The notes beneath the pieces were generated by a model. That model had not been told where the DNA came from, ran no database searches, and was given only the letters and a program-made list of their open reading frames with translations. DNA of 7,207 nt from Planctomycetaceae bacterium (lineage in GTDB: Bacteria; Planctomycetota; Planctomycetia; Pirellulales; Pirellulaceae): positions 1-7,207 of the forward strand of contig PADE01000253.1 of the NCBI GenBank assembly GCA_002702965.1. The letters are read 5' to 3'. The translations under genes and the position numbers were made by a program. Shown one piece after another: positions 7,129 through 7,207 of the stretch (positions are counted from its first letter, which is position 1; every line of letters begins with the position of its first letter).

Positions 7129-7207
7129 CGCTGCGCATCGTATGTCACCCGCGGTGGCCTCTCAAGCCGTGCGTCTGTTCGAACCGCGCGGCCGCACGGC
7201 GGGGCGA
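7125..7207 (-). CDS. Possible 3' end of an upstream gene, overlapping the large gene as ATGA
   Basis: One minus-strand frame is open from the window edge for 26 full codons and ends in TGA at 7125-7127. Its last residues read RLERPPRVTYDAQR. The stop overlaps the ATG at 7126-7128 as ATGA, the arrangement seen in translationally coupled operon genes. That would explain why the large gene has no Shine-Dalgarno sequence. A second frame is also open from the edge and ends at TGA 7145-7147, so which one, if either, is coding cannot be settled from so short a piece. No family is recognisable. Confidence 0.3.
   Translation of the reverse strand, partial: APPCGRAVRTDARLERPPRVTYDAQR
7166..7200. repeat. 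Inverted repeat upstream of the large gene
   Basis: The arms GCCGTGCG (7166-7173) and CGCACGGC (7193-7200) are exact reverse complements, separated by 19 bases. The spacer contains smaller self-complementary words (TTCGAA, CCGCGCGG). It lies 38-72 bases before the start of the large gene and could be a regulatory hairpin, but GC-rich DNA makes such pairs fairly often and the stretch may be coding for an upstream gene. Confidence 0.3.

Overview
The window looks like chromosomal DNA of a Planctomycetota bacterium (Pirellulales-like is my guess). The evidence is the partial gene at the left edge: a secreted PQQ-type beta-propeller protein opening with the D-W-x-x-F-R-G-P motif that is very common in that phylum. 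GC content is high, roughly 60% by eye. I see no rRNA or tRNA gene, CRISPR array, insertion sequence, phage gene or recognisable defence module.

Layout: both well-supported genes lie on the minus strand, so they read right to left. At the right edge is a short open frame that may be the 3' end of an upstream gene; its stop overlaps the start of the next gene as ATGA. Then 1291-7128 encodes one very large membrane-anchored protein of 1945 residues. After a 614-base gap (677-1290) containing a perfect 16-base palindrome and a strong hairpin, the left edge holds the first 225 codons of the PQQ-propeller protein (1-676), with a clear Shine-Dalgarno sequence.

The large protein is the item of interest. 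Reading from its N-terminus, I see a basic cytoplasmic tail, one transmembrane anchor, several beta-sandwich-like segments, a barrel resembling glycoside hydrolase family 42 followed by a trimerisation/GATase-like domain, another beta-sandwich, a small alpha/beta domain, and a C-terminal propeller of about eight WD40/PQQ-like blades. By my alignment from memory, the places where GH42 enzymes carry their two catalytic glutamates hold other residues, so it may be a non-catalytic sugar-binding or scaffold protein. These domain assignments come from pattern recognition, not a database search.

No joint pathway can be proven. Both proteins are predicted to act outside the cytoplasm and both carry beta-propellers, which would suit cell-surface or periplasmic binding, but this is inference from architecture.
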